NCBI GenBank assembly: GCA_963719975.1 | Contig: CAVRED010000007.1 | Location: forward strand, 930,001 to 994,000 | From: Poindextera sp963719975 | Lineage (GTDB): Bacteria > Pseudomonadota > Alphaproteobacteria > Caulobacterales > Caulobacteraceae | Direction: 5' to 3' | DNA length: 64,000 nt | Shown here: positions 1 to 9,659 of the stretch, in pieces | Layout: every line of letters starts with the position of its first letter | Position numbering within the stretch: the first letter of the stretch is position 1 | The notes under the pieces: model-generated | Databases searched by the model: none | The model's input: only the letters and a program-made list of their open reading frames with translations | Told to the model about the DNA's origin: nothing | Program-made: the position numbers and the translations under genes

Positions 1-90
1 AGAATCCAATGCGGCCGCCAAGCGCCGGGCAGCCGCAAATCCTTCCACAAGAACCTCGTCCGCCGCAAGCGGGCGGCCGCTGGCCGTTGA
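1..90 (+). CDS. 3' end of an unidentified gene (partial)
   Basis: Frame 1 is open from the left edge to a TGA at 88-90. It encodes a basic, Lys/Arg-rich tail that ends ...NLVRRKRAAAGR. The start lies outside the window and the piece is too short to assign a family. It may be chance open reading, although a basic C-terminus of this kind is common for ribosomal, RNA-binding or membrane proteins. The next gene follows after 86 bases. Confidence 0.25.
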   Translation, partial: RIQCGRQAPGSRKSFHKNLVRRKRAAAGR

Positions 91-176
91 TCGCCTATGA
101 GTGGTTTGTAGCCTGTATCAGCGGCTCTGGTTGAGTGTAAGCTTGGCCGTCGCGGAACGCGTTCGGAGGGGCTCGC

Positions 177-1277
177 ATGTCGACACTGTTCCGCGTCGCC
201 CGCTGGGCGGGCCTCGCGCTGCTCGTGCTCGTCGTCGTCCCGCTGCTCGCGTTCGCCGCCTACCTTCTGCGGCCCGTCTCGACGCCGCCGTTCCGCGATG
301 CGGCAGGTCGCATCCTTCCCGGAAGCATCGCGTCGATGGAGCGGTGGCGCATCAACGGCATCGACGAGTCGGTGATCATCCGCGGGCGTGACCGGACCGC
401 GCCGGTGCTGGTCTGGGTGCACGGCGGGCCGGGAACCAGCGAGACCGGCGTCCTTCGCCGCTTCAACAGCGCGCTCGAGGACCGTTTCGTCATGGTCTAC
501 TGGGACCAGCGCTACGCCGGCCGCTCGCTCGACCCGCTCGGCCCCAAGCCGGCGCACCAGAGCATCGACGACTACGTCGCCGACCTCGACGTCCTGATCG
601 GCGGCCTGAAGCAGCGCTTTCCGTGCCAGAAGGTTGTTCTCGTCGCCCACTCCTGGGGAACCGCGCCGGGCCTGCTCTACGCCGAGCGCCATCCGGACAA
701 CCTCGCCGCCTATGTCGGCGTCGGGCAGGAGGCGGACGTGCTGGAGTCCGAGCGGCGGTCCTACGCCTTCGTGCTCGCCCAGGCTTGCGGTCATCACGAT
801 GTCGCCGCGGTCCAGCGACTGGAGGCGATGGGGCCGCCGCCACGGGCGGACGGCGAGATCTGGACGCCGCGGTCGCTGCTCGAGCGATATGGCGGCGCCT
901 TCCACGGCGACATGAGCGAGCTCTCGCTGGTGCTCCAAAGCGCCGGCGCAAGCGAGATGAATTGGCGGGACGCGGCCGGGTTCCTCGACGCCCACGCCTT
1001 CAACATCGCGATCTCCGATGCCGAGGGGAAAGTCGTTCTCGACCAGGACCACACGCGGTTCGAGGTCCCGATGTTCTTCCTATCGGGCCGCACGGACCAT
1101 GTCGTCGATGCGCCGCTGACCTACGACTACCTCCAGCGCATCGCCGCGCCGCAGAAGGGGTTCGTCTGGTTCGAACACTCCGGCCACTATCCGCCGTTCG
1201 AGGAGCCGCAGGCGTTCGACGGCTGGATCTTCGACCACATCCTGCCGCTGGCGAGAGCGGCCTGCGCGCGGCGGTGA
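177..1277 (+). CDS. Membrane-anchored alpha/beta hydrolase, proline iminopeptidase-like
   Basis: 366 aa. A hydrophobic helix (about residues 9-31) should anchor the protein in the inner membrane with the hydrolase domain outside. The domain shows the HGGPG oxyanion motif (82-86), the DQRYAGRS strand typical of proline iminopeptidase/epoxide-hydrolase relatives (110-117), the nucleophile elbow AHSWG with Ser159, a late Asp in SGRTDH and the final His in EHSGHYP, so the catalytic triad is complete. Start chosen at the ATG preceded by a GGAGGGG ribosome site. Substrate cannot be told from sequence; serine peptidase and esterase roles are both possible. It stands alone, convergent with the TonB-dependent receptor. 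Confidence 0.85.
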   Translation: MSTLFRVARWAGLALLVLVVVPLLAFAAYLLRPVSTPPFRDAAGRILPGSIASMERWRINGIDESVIIRGRDRTAPVLVWVHGGPGTSETGVLRRFNSALEDRFVMVYWDQRYAGRSLDPLGPKPAHQSIDDYVADLDVLIGGLKQRFPCQKVVLVAHSWGTAPGLLYAERHPDNLAAYVGVGQEADVLESERRSYAFVLAQACGHHDVAAVQRLEAMGPPPRADGEIWTPRSLLERYGGAFHGDMSELSLVLQSAGASEMNWRDAAGFLDAHAFNIAISDAEGKVVLDQDHTRFEVPMFFLSGRTDHVVDAPLTYDYLQRIAAPQKGFVWFEHSGHYPPFEEPQAFDGWIFDHILPLARAACARR

Positions 1278-1281
1278 CGCC

Positions 1282-3420
1282 TCACTGGTCGTATTCGAAG
1301 TCGCTCTTGCCCTTCGCTGGGCCGCCGAAGCTCACGACGACGCCGACCATGGCCAGCTGGCCGACCTGGAAACGGGCATAGCGGTCGACCAGCACGGGCG
1401 AGCGAACCAGGCGGACGAAACGCTGGCCGTCGAAGGCGTCGCTGAGGGTGGCGACGAGGGCCAGATCCGGTCGGAAGGCGTGCCTGTAGCCGAGGTTCAC
1501 CAGGTCGATCGCCGCCACGTCCCCTTGCGGCGTGAGCCGCTTGTCCTGGCGGCTGAGCGAGATCTGCAGGGTGTCGGCGGCGGTCGGCCGGTACTCCAGG
1601 CTGGCCTTCAGGTCGAGGCCGGCGGTTGACTTCAGCCCGTTCGCGCCGAGCGCGCGGGCATCGATCTGGGCGGCGAACAGGTTTCCATCCAGCGCGTAGG
1701 ACAGGCCCGGGCCCAGCTTGCCCGATGCGCTGAGCTCCACCCCGGCCGACTGGCTCCGCGGCAGGTTCGCCTTGGTGATCAGCACCACGTTGGCGCTGAC
1801 CGGCTGGACGACATCGGTCACGCTATCGCGGTCGGTCCGATAGTAGAGCGTCGCGCCCAGGGTCTCAGTCGCACCGCTGAACTGGTAGCCCAGTTCGTAC
1901 TTCCAGGTGTCCTGCGGCGCGAGGTTGGGGTTCCCCGCACGCAAGTTGTGGATGTCCTGATGGTCCGAGAAGGGGTTCAGGGCTTCCGGGTCCGGCCGGG
2001 TGATGCGCCGAGCGACGCTGAGCGAGAGCTTGCCGTTCGGCCCGAGCGAACGATCGAGATGCAGGCTCGGATAGACGCCGAAGTCGTGGCGATGGCCCGG
2101 GATGTCGCCGGTGACCAAAAGCCAGGACGCTCGCGCATCCTCGACGCGCAGCCCCGCCTGCAGTCGCCAGGCGCCGAGCGCCCCAGCGTACTGGCCGTAT
2201 GCCGCGTTGACCTGCTGACGATAGCGGAAGTCGTTGGTGACGTTGGGATCGACGCTGGCGGCGCGGGTCACCGGGTCGATGGTGTCGCCGCGATTGTCGA
2301 AGGCGTTGTCGTCGGCCTCAAGGTCGTAGCCCAGCTTCAGCTCGGCGTCGTGAGCCATCGGCAGGTCATAGTCGGCGCTGAGCTCGGTTGTCCCGAGGTT
2401 CAAGCCGAGGCGCAGGTCACTGAAGGCGACAGGCCCCGGCGGCGCCGGGAAGGTGTCGGTGTAGTCGTAGTGCTCGTTCTCGTAGACCGTGCTCCGCTGC
2501 AGCTCGACGGTGAGCGTCTCGTTCGGGCGCCAGAGCGTCTGGGTGAGGTGGACGTCGCCCGCGCCCTCCACATGCCACTCGTGCCCCTCGCTGTGGCGAT
2601 CGGCGATGCTGGTCGGGGCGACGCCCGGTGGGCCGTCGACGTCGTTCTGGTCGAAGAACCGGTGACCGTGCAGCGCGCGATAGCTGAACGAGGCGCCGAT
2701 CGACTGGCGGGCGTTCAGCTCATAGTCGATGCGTGCGTTCAGCGACGGCGTCAGGCGATGGAAGTGCTCATCGATCCTTTCGGCGCCGGCTACGGGCAGC
2801 CCAGTCGTCGGATCGATCTCGAATTGCCGGTCGGTGGTCCGCCGCTCGCGGTTGTCTTGCCTGAGGCCGAGGCCCCCGGAGAGCTTGAGCTTGCCCTTGT
2901 TGTAGGCGACGTCGAGCCCGAGGGCGTAGCGGCCGCGATCGCCGACGCTGGCCCGCGCCGTCCCGGAGAGACCCGGCCGCGGGTGTTTCCGGGTGATGAT
3001 GTTGATGACGCCGCCAGAACCCTCGGCCTTGTATTGCGCCGGCGGGTTGTTCAGCACCTCGATGCGGTCGATGTCGCTCGCCGGCAGCTGGAGCAGACTC
3101 AGGCCCTGCGCCGCGCCGGACAGCGCCGCCGAGGCCTTGCCATCGATGAGGATGGTGACGTTTGTGTCGCCGCGCAGGCTGACGACGCCGTCCGGATCGA
3201 CGTTCACCGAAGGCAGGGCGTTCATGACGTCCGCCGCCGAGCCGGCCGTCGCCTGCAGGTCGCCGGTGATCGTGTAGACCTTGCGGTCGATCAGCGTCTG
3301 CACCTTCAGCCGGTGCGCGGTGACGACGACGCGGGGCGCGTCCTTCGCGAGGGTTTGGGCCTGCACCAAAGCGCCCGGAAGCAGCGCAAGCGCCGCAAGG
3401 GACATGATACGCAGCTTCAT
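1282..3420 (-). CDS. TonB-dependent outer-membrane receptor (plug plus beta-barrel)
   Basis: 712 aa. A signal peptide of about 21 residues is followed by a plug domain (about 35-145) with the typical patterns LPSVNVDPDGVVSLRG and IEVLNNPPAQYKAEGSGG, then a long beta-barrel rich in alternating aromatic residues. The barrel resembles the 'outer membrane protein beta-barrel family' (PF14905-like) TonB-dependent proteins, not siderophore receptors with an N-terminal signalling domain. It should import a scarce nutrient across the outer membrane using TonB energy; the ligand is unknown and no adjacent transporter or sigma/anti-sigma pair helps. The last residues end ...DFEYDQ, without a clear terminal Phe. 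Only a few bases separate its stop from the convergent hydrolase gene. Confidence 0.85.
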   Translation of the reverse strand: MKLRIMSLAALALLPGALVQAQTLAKDAPRVVVTAHRLKVQTLIDRKVYTITGDLQATAGSAADVMNALPSVNVDPDGVVSLRGDTNVTILIDGKASAALSGAAQGLSLLQLPASDIDRIEVLNNPPAQYKAEGSGGVINIITRKHPRPGLSGTARASVGDRGRYALGLDVAYNKGKLKLSGGLGLRQDNRERRTTDRQFEIDPTTGLPVAGAERIDEHFHRLTPSLNARIDYELNARQSIGASFSYRALHGHRFFDQNDVDGPPGVAPTSIADRHSEGHEWHVEGAGDVHLTQTLWRPNETLTVELQRSTVYENEHYDYTDTFPAPPGPVAFSDLRLGLNLGTTELSADYDLPMAHDAELKLGYDLEADDNAFDNRGDTIDPVTRAASVDPNVTNDFRYRQQVNAAYGQYAGALGAWRLQAGLRVEDARASWLLVTGDIPGHRHDFGVYPSLHLDRSLGPNGKLSLSVARRITRPDPEALNPFSDHQDIHNLRAGNPNLAPQDTWKYELGYQFSGATETLGATLYYRTDRDSVTDVVQPVSANVVLITKANLPRSQSAGVELSASGKLGPGLSYALDGNLFAAQIDARALGANGLKSTAGLDLKASLEYRPTAADTLQISLSRQDKRLTPQGDVAAIDLVNLGYRHAFRPDLALVATLSDAFDGQRFVRLVRSPVLVDRYARFQVGQLAMVGVVVSFGGPAKGKSDFEYDQ

Positions 3421-3483
3421 CCCCGCCCTTGTGGCCCCGAGGTTTGCGGCAAACTAGCCGGCCGATGATGACGGTGTGATGTC

Positions 3484-5170
3484 CTAGACCCGCATCACCG
3501 TCGCGGTGACGATCGGGCGGCGTTCCCAGATGCGGAAGGCGGTGCGCTTGAGCGTGCGCATCAGCGCCTGCTCGACCAGGTGGTCGTCCTCGCGCTCGTA
3601 GTCGTTCAAGCCGCGGATCGCCTGCTCGGCGGCGTCGGCGAGGTCATCGAGGGCCTCGTCGAGCGGGGTCGCCTCGTCGCCCGGCAGGCCGATGGCGTTC
3701 ACCTGCGGGCCGGAGGCGATGCGGCCGTCGTCGTCGAGCACCACGGCCACCGTCAGCACGCCGGAGTGGGACGCGTGGCGGCGCTCGCGCAGCGCCTCGC
3801 CGTTCTCGACCGTGAGCACGCCGCCGTCGACGTAGAGGCGGCCCGACGGGAACCTCGTCGATGATCTCCGCCCGGCCGGGGGCCAGGCGCACCATGTCGC
3901 CGTTGCGGGGCGCGACGGTCTGCGGCACCTGCAGGTCGTGGGCGAGCGCGGCGTGCTCCAGCAGGTGGCGGCGCTCGCCGTGGGTCGGCACGGAGATCTG
4001 CGGGCGGGCCCAGCGGTACATCTCGGCCAGGTCGTCGCGGCACGGGTGGCCGGAGACGTGGATGCCCGGATGGTCACGCTCCGTATACAGACGAATGCCC
4101 GCGATCGGCGAGCTTGTTCTGCAGGTTGCGGATCGCGACCTCGTTCCCGGGGATGATGCGCGAGGAGAAGATGCAGTGGTCGCCCGGCCCGAGCTTCGAC
4201 GTGCGGGTGGGTCCCGTCGGCGATGCGCGAGAGCGCCGCGCGCGGCTCGCCCTGGCTGCCGGTGCAGAGGTAGAGGATGTCGTCGTCCTTGAACCGGCCG
4301 GCCTCGGCGTCGCCGAGGAACGGCGGCAGGCCCTTGAGCAGCCCGACCGACTGGGCCGCGGCGGCCATGCGGATCATCGAGCGGCCGACCAGGCAGGCGC
4401 GGCGACCGTTCGCCTGCGCCGGCGCGGATGGCCGAATCCATGCGCGCGACGTTGGACGCGAAGCAGGCGACGGCGATCTTGCCGTGCAGGCGAGCCGATC
4501 AGGCGGTTCAGCGTCTCGCGCACGTCGGCTTCCGAGCCCGCGGTGCCGTCGACGAAGACGTTGGTGGAGTCGCAGACCATGGCCAGCACGCCCTCATCGC
4601 CCAGGCGGCGGATGGCGTCCTCGTCGGTCAGCCCGCCCAGCAGCGGGTCAGGATCGATCTTCCAGTCGCCGGTGTGCAGCACCACGCCCAGCGGCGTGCT
4701 GATCGCCAGGCCGTTCGGCTCGGGGATGGAATGGGTGAGCGTGATCAGCGTGAGGTCGAAGGGGCCGAGCTTGATCGACGCCGTTCAGCGGGACCTCGGT
4801 GATCTTGGCTTTGTCGAGCACGCCGCGCTCGCGCATCTTCTCGCGCAGCAGGAAGGCGGTGAAGGGCGTGGCGTAGATCGGCGCCTTCAGCCGCGGCCAG
4901 AGCCAGCCCATGGCGCCGATGTGGTCCTCGTGGGCGTGGGTGAGCACCACGCCCAGGATGTCGTCGGCGTATTCCTCGATGAAGGCGGGGTCGGGCATGA
5001 TGATCTCGACGCCCGGGGTGGTGTCGTCGCCGAAGGTCACGCCGACGTCGACCACGATCCATTTGCGGTCGTGCGGCGGCCCGTAGCCGTAGCAGTTGAA
5101 GTTCATCCCGATCTCGTTCGACCCGCCCAGCGGGCAGGAAGACGAGCTCGTCGTTCGGCTTGGCCGTCAT
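3484..5170 (-). CDS. rnj: Ribonuclease J (frameshifted in this sequence)
   Basis: Metallo-beta-lactamase/beta-CASP RNase, an endo/5'-exonuclease for mRNA decay and rRNA maturation. The frames in order give MTAKPNDELVFLP, LGGSNEIGMN, the zinc motif THAHEDHIGA, TGDWKIDPDP, CDSTN, LYLCTGSQGE, the beta-CASP stretch HVSGHPCRDDL and the C-terminal VTATVMRV. Seven one-base insertions, near 5132, 4780, 4491, 4424, 4203, 4098 and 3853, break the frame. Removing them gives 559 aa, the family's usual size. The ATG overlaps the coaX stop (ATGA), so it is the last gene of the nuo-birA-coaX-rnj run. The density of indels in a conserved gene argues for sequence error, not a pseudogene. Confidence 0.85.
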
Positions 5171-5953
5171 GCGGCCGCCCGGCCCTTGTTGCGCCGGTAG
5201 ATCTCCAGAAGGCCGCGGATGGTGACGTCGTGGTCGAACACGTCGATGGCGTCGGTGTCGCCCTCGAACAGCGAGGCGATGCCGCCGGTGCCGACGACGG
5301 TGAGCGGCTTGCCCCGCTCCTCCTTGATGCGCCGCACGAGCCCCTCGATCATCGAGATGTAGCCCCAGAAGACGCCCGACTGCATCGCCTCGACCGTGTC
5401 GTGGCCGACCACGTGGTTGCTCTGCGGGCGGCGGATCGCCACGCGCGGCAGCTTGGCCGCCGCATCGTGCAACGCCTGCATGGAGAGATTGATCCCCGGC
5501 GCGATGACGCCGCCCTCGAATCCCCCGTCGGCGGCGACGACGTCGAAGGTGGTGGCGGTGCCGGAGTCGACGACGATCAGGTCGCCCGGATAGGCGACGT
5601 GGGCGCCGATGGCGTTGACCAGCCGGTCGGCGCCGGCCTCGGACGGCTTGTCGATGCGCACCTGGATGCCGAGATCGACGTTCTCGCCGACGACCAGCGG
5701 CTCGGTGTGCAGATAGCGGCGGGCGAGGTTCCTGAGGTTGAACACCGACTGCGGCACGACGCTGGAGACGATGCAGGCGTCCAGGCTCTTCATCGACAGA
5801 TCGGCCATGGCGAGCAGCTGCGACAGCCAGACCGCGTATTCGTCCGCCGTGCGGGTGGATTCGGTCGCCGCGCGCCATTGGGCGATCCACGTCGTCGCCA
5901 TCGTGCACGGCGAAGAGCGTGTTGGTGTTGCCCTGCTCGATGGCGAGCAGCAT
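5167..5953 (-). CDS. coaX: Type III pantothenate kinase (one frameshift)
   Basis: Phosphorylates pantothenate, the first step of coenzyme A synthesis. The start gives MLLAIEQGNTNT (the DxGNTN-type phosphate loop, with Glu where Asp is usual). After one inserted base near 5893 the frame continues with DEYAVWL, DACIVSSVVP, GADRLVNAIGA, IVVDSGTATTFD, EGGVIAPG and VVGTGG, all ASKHA-fold type III kinase motifs. Removing the base gives 261 aa, normal length. It begins 3 bases after the birA stop and its stop overlaps the rnj start. Placement of coaX between birA and rnj behind nuoN is a familiar alphaproteobacterial arrangement. Confidence 0.88.
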
Positions 5954-5956
5954 CGC

Positions 5957-6715
5957 TCAGACCGCTCCCGAAGAAGACGTCGCCGGCGGTGATGCGGCGC
6001 ACCCGGCCGTCCGCGCTGGCGAAGGCGAAGCGCGCCGTCGTCGTCCAGGCCCTCGGCGATCGCCCTCGACGGTCTCGCCCGGCAGCCGCGCCACGCAAGG
6101 CTTCGCCGAGGCCATAGGCGCGCTCGGTCCAGGCCTCGGCGATGGGCGGAAAGCCGCGCGCGTCCCAGCGCAGCAGCCACTCGGAGAAGGCGTCGGCCAG
6201 GCCGCTCGAGCGCGACGCTCGGGCTCGGGCGGCGGCGTGCTGGGTTTCGTGCGCGATGCGTGGTCGCCGGCCGGTCGGCGGCCACCGGCGCGCTCGCCAG
6301 GTTGACGCCGACGCCGATGGCGAGCCAGAGGCCGCCTTCCGCGCGCGCGCCGGACTCGACCAGGATGCCGGCGAGCTTGCGGCCCGACACCATCACGTCG
6401 TTCGGCCATTTCACCTTGACCCGCTCGGGCGGGATGTAGGCGCTGGCGAGGTCGGCGACGGCAAGCGCGGCGACGAAGGAGACCTGCGCGGCCTCGGCCG
6501 GCGGGCGGTCGGTGACCATGAGCAGCGTCGCGGCGAGGTTGCCGGCGCCGGTCTCCCACGCGCGCCCGCGCCGGCCGCGGCCGGCGCTCTGACGCGCTGG
6601 CGGTGATCCAGAGCGGCCCGGCCTCGCCGGCTTCGGCGCGGCGACGCGCCTCGGCGTTGGTGGAGTCGATGACGTCGAACGCCAGGATGCTCGGCGCGGT
6701 GCGGATCGACGTCAT
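5957..6715 (-). CDS. birA: Biotin--[acetyl-CoA-carboxylase] ligase (frameshifted)
   Basis: Attaches biotin to the carboxyl-carrier protein. Recognisable in pieces: DVIDSTNAEARRRA at the N-terminus, the biotin loop read as SAGRGRRGRAWETG after correction, VKVKWPNDVMVSGRKLAGILVE, WLAIGVGVNLASAP, then a C-terminal SH3-like domain ending GRVRRITAGDVFFGS. There is no N-terminal DNA-binding helix-turn-helix, so this is the monofunctional form. Frame order requires six one-base insertions (about 6598, 6280, 6105, 6070, 6035 and 5965). Correction gives about 250 aa, normal for the short form. The ATG lies 10 bases after nuoN. Confidence 0.82.
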   Translation of the reverse strand: MTSIRTAPSILAFDVIDSTNAEARRRAEAGEAGPLWITASASERRPRPARARVGDRRRQPRRDAAHGHRPPAGRGRAGLLRRRACRRRPRQRLHPARAGQGEMAERRDGVGPQARRHPGRVRRARGRRPLARHRRRRQPGERAGGRRPAGDHASRTKPSTPPPEPERRARAAWPTPSPSGCCAGTRAAFRPSPRPGPSAPMASAKPCVARLPGETVEGDRRGPGRRRRASPSPARTAGCAASPPATSSSGAV

Positions 6716-6725
6716 GCGGTGAAGT

Positions 6726-8158
6726 CTAGCCCAGCCCGAAGGCGGATGCAGCCGACTTGGCCAGCGGGTCGAGGCCGACCAGCGCGACGAGCACGACGGG
6801 GAAGGAGAACAGCGCCGCCGCAAAGGCGACGCCGCGGGCGTCGGCCGGCGCCGCGTCGACCGCGCCGCCCGGCGGGTCGAACCACATCACCTTGACCAGG
6901 CGCAGATAGTAGAAGGCGGCCACGACGCTGGAGACCAGGCCGACCACCGCGACCCAGCCGTAGCCGGCGTCGATGATCGCCTTGAACACATAGATCTTGG
7001 CCCAGAAGCCCGAGAACGGCGGGAAGCCGATGGCCGAGACGGCGAACACGGTCATGGCCAGCGCCATGCCCGGCCGCTCCTGCATCAGGCCGGCCATGTC
7101 GTCCATGGTCTCCATCGGCTTGCCGTCGCGGTTCAGCGCCATCAGGCAGGCGAAGAAGCCGGTCACGTCGATCATGTAGAGGACCATGAACACCAGCATG
7201 GCCTGCACGCCCTCGGCGGTGCCGGCCGACAGGCCGACCAGCGCGTAGCCGACGTTGGCGATCGAGGAATAGGCCCACAGCCGCTTGAGGTTCTTCTGCA
7301 CGAGGCCGGCGAAGGCGCCGAGCAGCATGGAGATGACGGCGATGACGATCAGCACCTGCCGCCACTGGTCGGCGGCGCCCGGGAAGGCGTCGGCCAGCGC
7401 GCGGGCGAACAGCACCATGGCGGCGAGCTTGGGCGCGGCGGCGAAGAAGGCGACCACCGGCGTCGGCGCGCCTTCGTAGACGTCGGGGATCCACATGTGG
7501 AACGGCGCGGCCGAGACCTTGAACGCGAGCCCGCAGATCAGGAAGACGAGGCCGAACAGCACGCCGTTCGCGGCGCCGGCGTGGGCCGCGGCGGCGATGT
7601 CGGCGAACTTCACCGAGCCGGCGAAGCCGTAGATCAGCGAGGCGCCGTAGAGCAGCAGGCCGGACGATAGCGCGCCCAGCACGAAGTACTTGAGCGCCGG
7701 CTTCCGAGGCCTTGGCGTCGTCGCGGCGGAAGGCGGCCAGCACGTAGGCGGCCAGCGACTGCAGCTCGACCCCGACGTAGAGCGAGATCAGGTCGCCGGA
7801 CGAGGCCATGATCCCCATGCCGAGCGCCGAGAGCAGGATCAGGATCGGGTACTCGAACTGCCGCGCCTTGAGCCGGCCGAGCCAGCCGGAGCCGAGGAAG
7901 AGCGCGACGGCGGTGGCGAGGTAGATCGCCACCTTGGCGAAGGCGGCGGCCTGGTCGGCGACGAAGCCGCCGGCGAAGGCGGTCCCGAGCGGGCCGATGG
8001 CGGCGAGCACGGCGGCGACGACCAGCGCCGCGCCCGACGCGACCCAGACCGCGACCGCGCTCGGCCGCAGCATCGCGCCGACGAGCAGCAGGGCGAGCGC
8101 GCTGAGCGGCCAGGAAGACCTCCGGCAACGCGAGCGTCATGGCGTGTGCGAGGTTCAT
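6726..8158 (-). CDS. nuoN: NADH-quinone oxidoreductase subunit N (two frameshifts)
   Basis: Antiporter-like proton-pumping subunit of the complex I membrane arm. Visible pieces: MNLAHAMTLALPEVF, LSALGMGIMASSGDLISLYVGVE, FHMWIPDVYEGAP, the Lys/His-bearing helix LWAYSSIANVGYALVG and a long hydrophobic C-terminus with about 14 helices overall. One-base insertions near 8110 and 7705 break the frame; removal gives 476 aa, the normal size. The start overlaps the nuoM stop (ATGA). Last nuo gene of the operon; birA follows after 10 bases. Confidence 0.9.
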
Positions 8159-9651
8159 CACCCGCCGCCGAACATCTGGTAGAGCGCGACGTACTTCGCC
8201 GCCGAGGCCGTGGTCAGGTTGAGCACCAGCCAGGGCGCGAGGCCGAGCGCGAGCGTGCCGATGATGAGCGGGGTGAAGATCGCCGTCTCGCGCGGCTCGA
8301 GGTCGGCGATCGTCTCGAGCTTGGGATTGGTCAGCGGGTCGAACATCATCCGCCGATAGAGGGTGAGCGCGTAGGTCGCCGAGAGGATGACCCCGCGTCG
8401 CGGCCAGGATCGCGGTCCAGGTCGAGGCGCGATAGACCCCGACCAGGCTGAGGATCTCGCCGACGAAGCCCGAGGTGCCGGGCAGGCCGACGTTGCCGAG
8501 CGAGAACAGCATGAAGACCGCGGCGTACCAGGGCATCCGGGCGGTCAGGCCGCCGTAGAAGGCGATCTCGCGCGTGTGCATGCGGTCGTAGACGACGCCG
8601 ACGCAGAGGAAGAGCGCGCCCGAGATCAGCCCGTGGCTGAGCATCTGGAAGATGGCGCCCTGCTCGCCCTGCAGCGTCCCGGAGAAGATGCCCATGGTCA
8701 CGAAGCCCATGTGGGCGACCGAGGAATAGGCGATCAGCTTCTTCATGTCGGTCTGCCGGAACGCGACCAGCGAGGTGTAGACGATGGCGATCACCGAGAG
8801 CGCGAACATCAACGGCGCGAACATGTGCGAGGCGCTCGGGAACATCGGCACCGAGAAGCGCAGGAAGCCGTAGCCGCCCATCTTCAAGAGGATGCCCGGC
8901 CAGGATCACCGAGCCGGCCGTCGGCGCCTCGACGTGCGCGTCCGGCAGCCAGGTGTGCACCGGCCACATCGGCAGCTTGACCGCGAACGACGCGAGGAAG
9001 GCCAGCCAGAGCACGATCTGCAGCTTCGGATCGAAGTGGTAGGCCAGAAGCTCGGGGATCGAGGTCGTGTGGGTGATCCCGGCCATGGCCAGGATCGCCG
9101 CCAGCATCAGGACCGAGCCCAACAGCGTGTAGAGGAAGAACTTGTAGGCGGCGTAGACGCGGCGCTGGCCGCCCCAGACCCCGATGATCAGGAACATCGG
9201 GATCAGCTGGCCTTCGAAGAACAGGTAGAAGACGATCAGGTCGAGCGCGCAGAAGACGCCGATCATCAGCGTCTCGAGCACCAGGAACGCGATCATGTAC
9301 TCGAGCACGCGGTCCTTGATCGACGTCCAGCTGGCCGCGATGCAGAGCGGCAGGAGGAAGGCGGTCAGCAGGACGAACAGGACCGAGAGGCCGTCGACCC
9401 CCATGCGGTAGCGGAAGCCGGCGAACCAGGGCTGGTTCTCGACCATCTGGAAGCCGGCCTGGTGCGGATCGAAATTCGCGACCACCACGATCGAGAGCGC
9501 GAAGGTGGCCACCGTCGTGACCAGCGCGATCCAGCGCGCGGCGCGGTTCAGCGCCTCCTGCTGGTCCGCGCGGCCGAACAGCGCGCAGCAGCAGGATGGC
9601 CGCGACGCCGATCAGCGGCGAGAAGGTGGTGAGGCTGAGGATTCCGCTCAT
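8158..9651 (-). CDS. nuoM: NADH-quinone oxidoreductase subunit M (three frameshifts)
   Basis: Second antiporter-like subunit of the membrane arm. Markers: MGVDGLSVLFVLLTAF, the conserved Glu helix FYLFFEGQLIPMFLIIG, LPMWPVHTWLPDAHVEAPTA, KKLIAYSSVAHMGFVTMG and MLSHGLISGALFL. One-base insertions near 9590, 8893 and 8396 split it. At 8893, for example, GCCAGG is read as GGCCAGG, interrupting VILAGILLKMGGYG. Correction gives 496 aa. The start lies 8 bases after nuoL. Confidence 0.9.
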
Positions 9652-9659
9652 CGTCGCCC

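Noticed and set aside
1948..6117. Long plus-strand open frames (over 500 aa) opposite the receptor and opposite rnj/coaX/birA
   Set aside because: They mirror minus-strand genes, have no family motifs and are Arg/Ala/Gly-rich, as expected from reading a GC-rich gene on the wrong strand.
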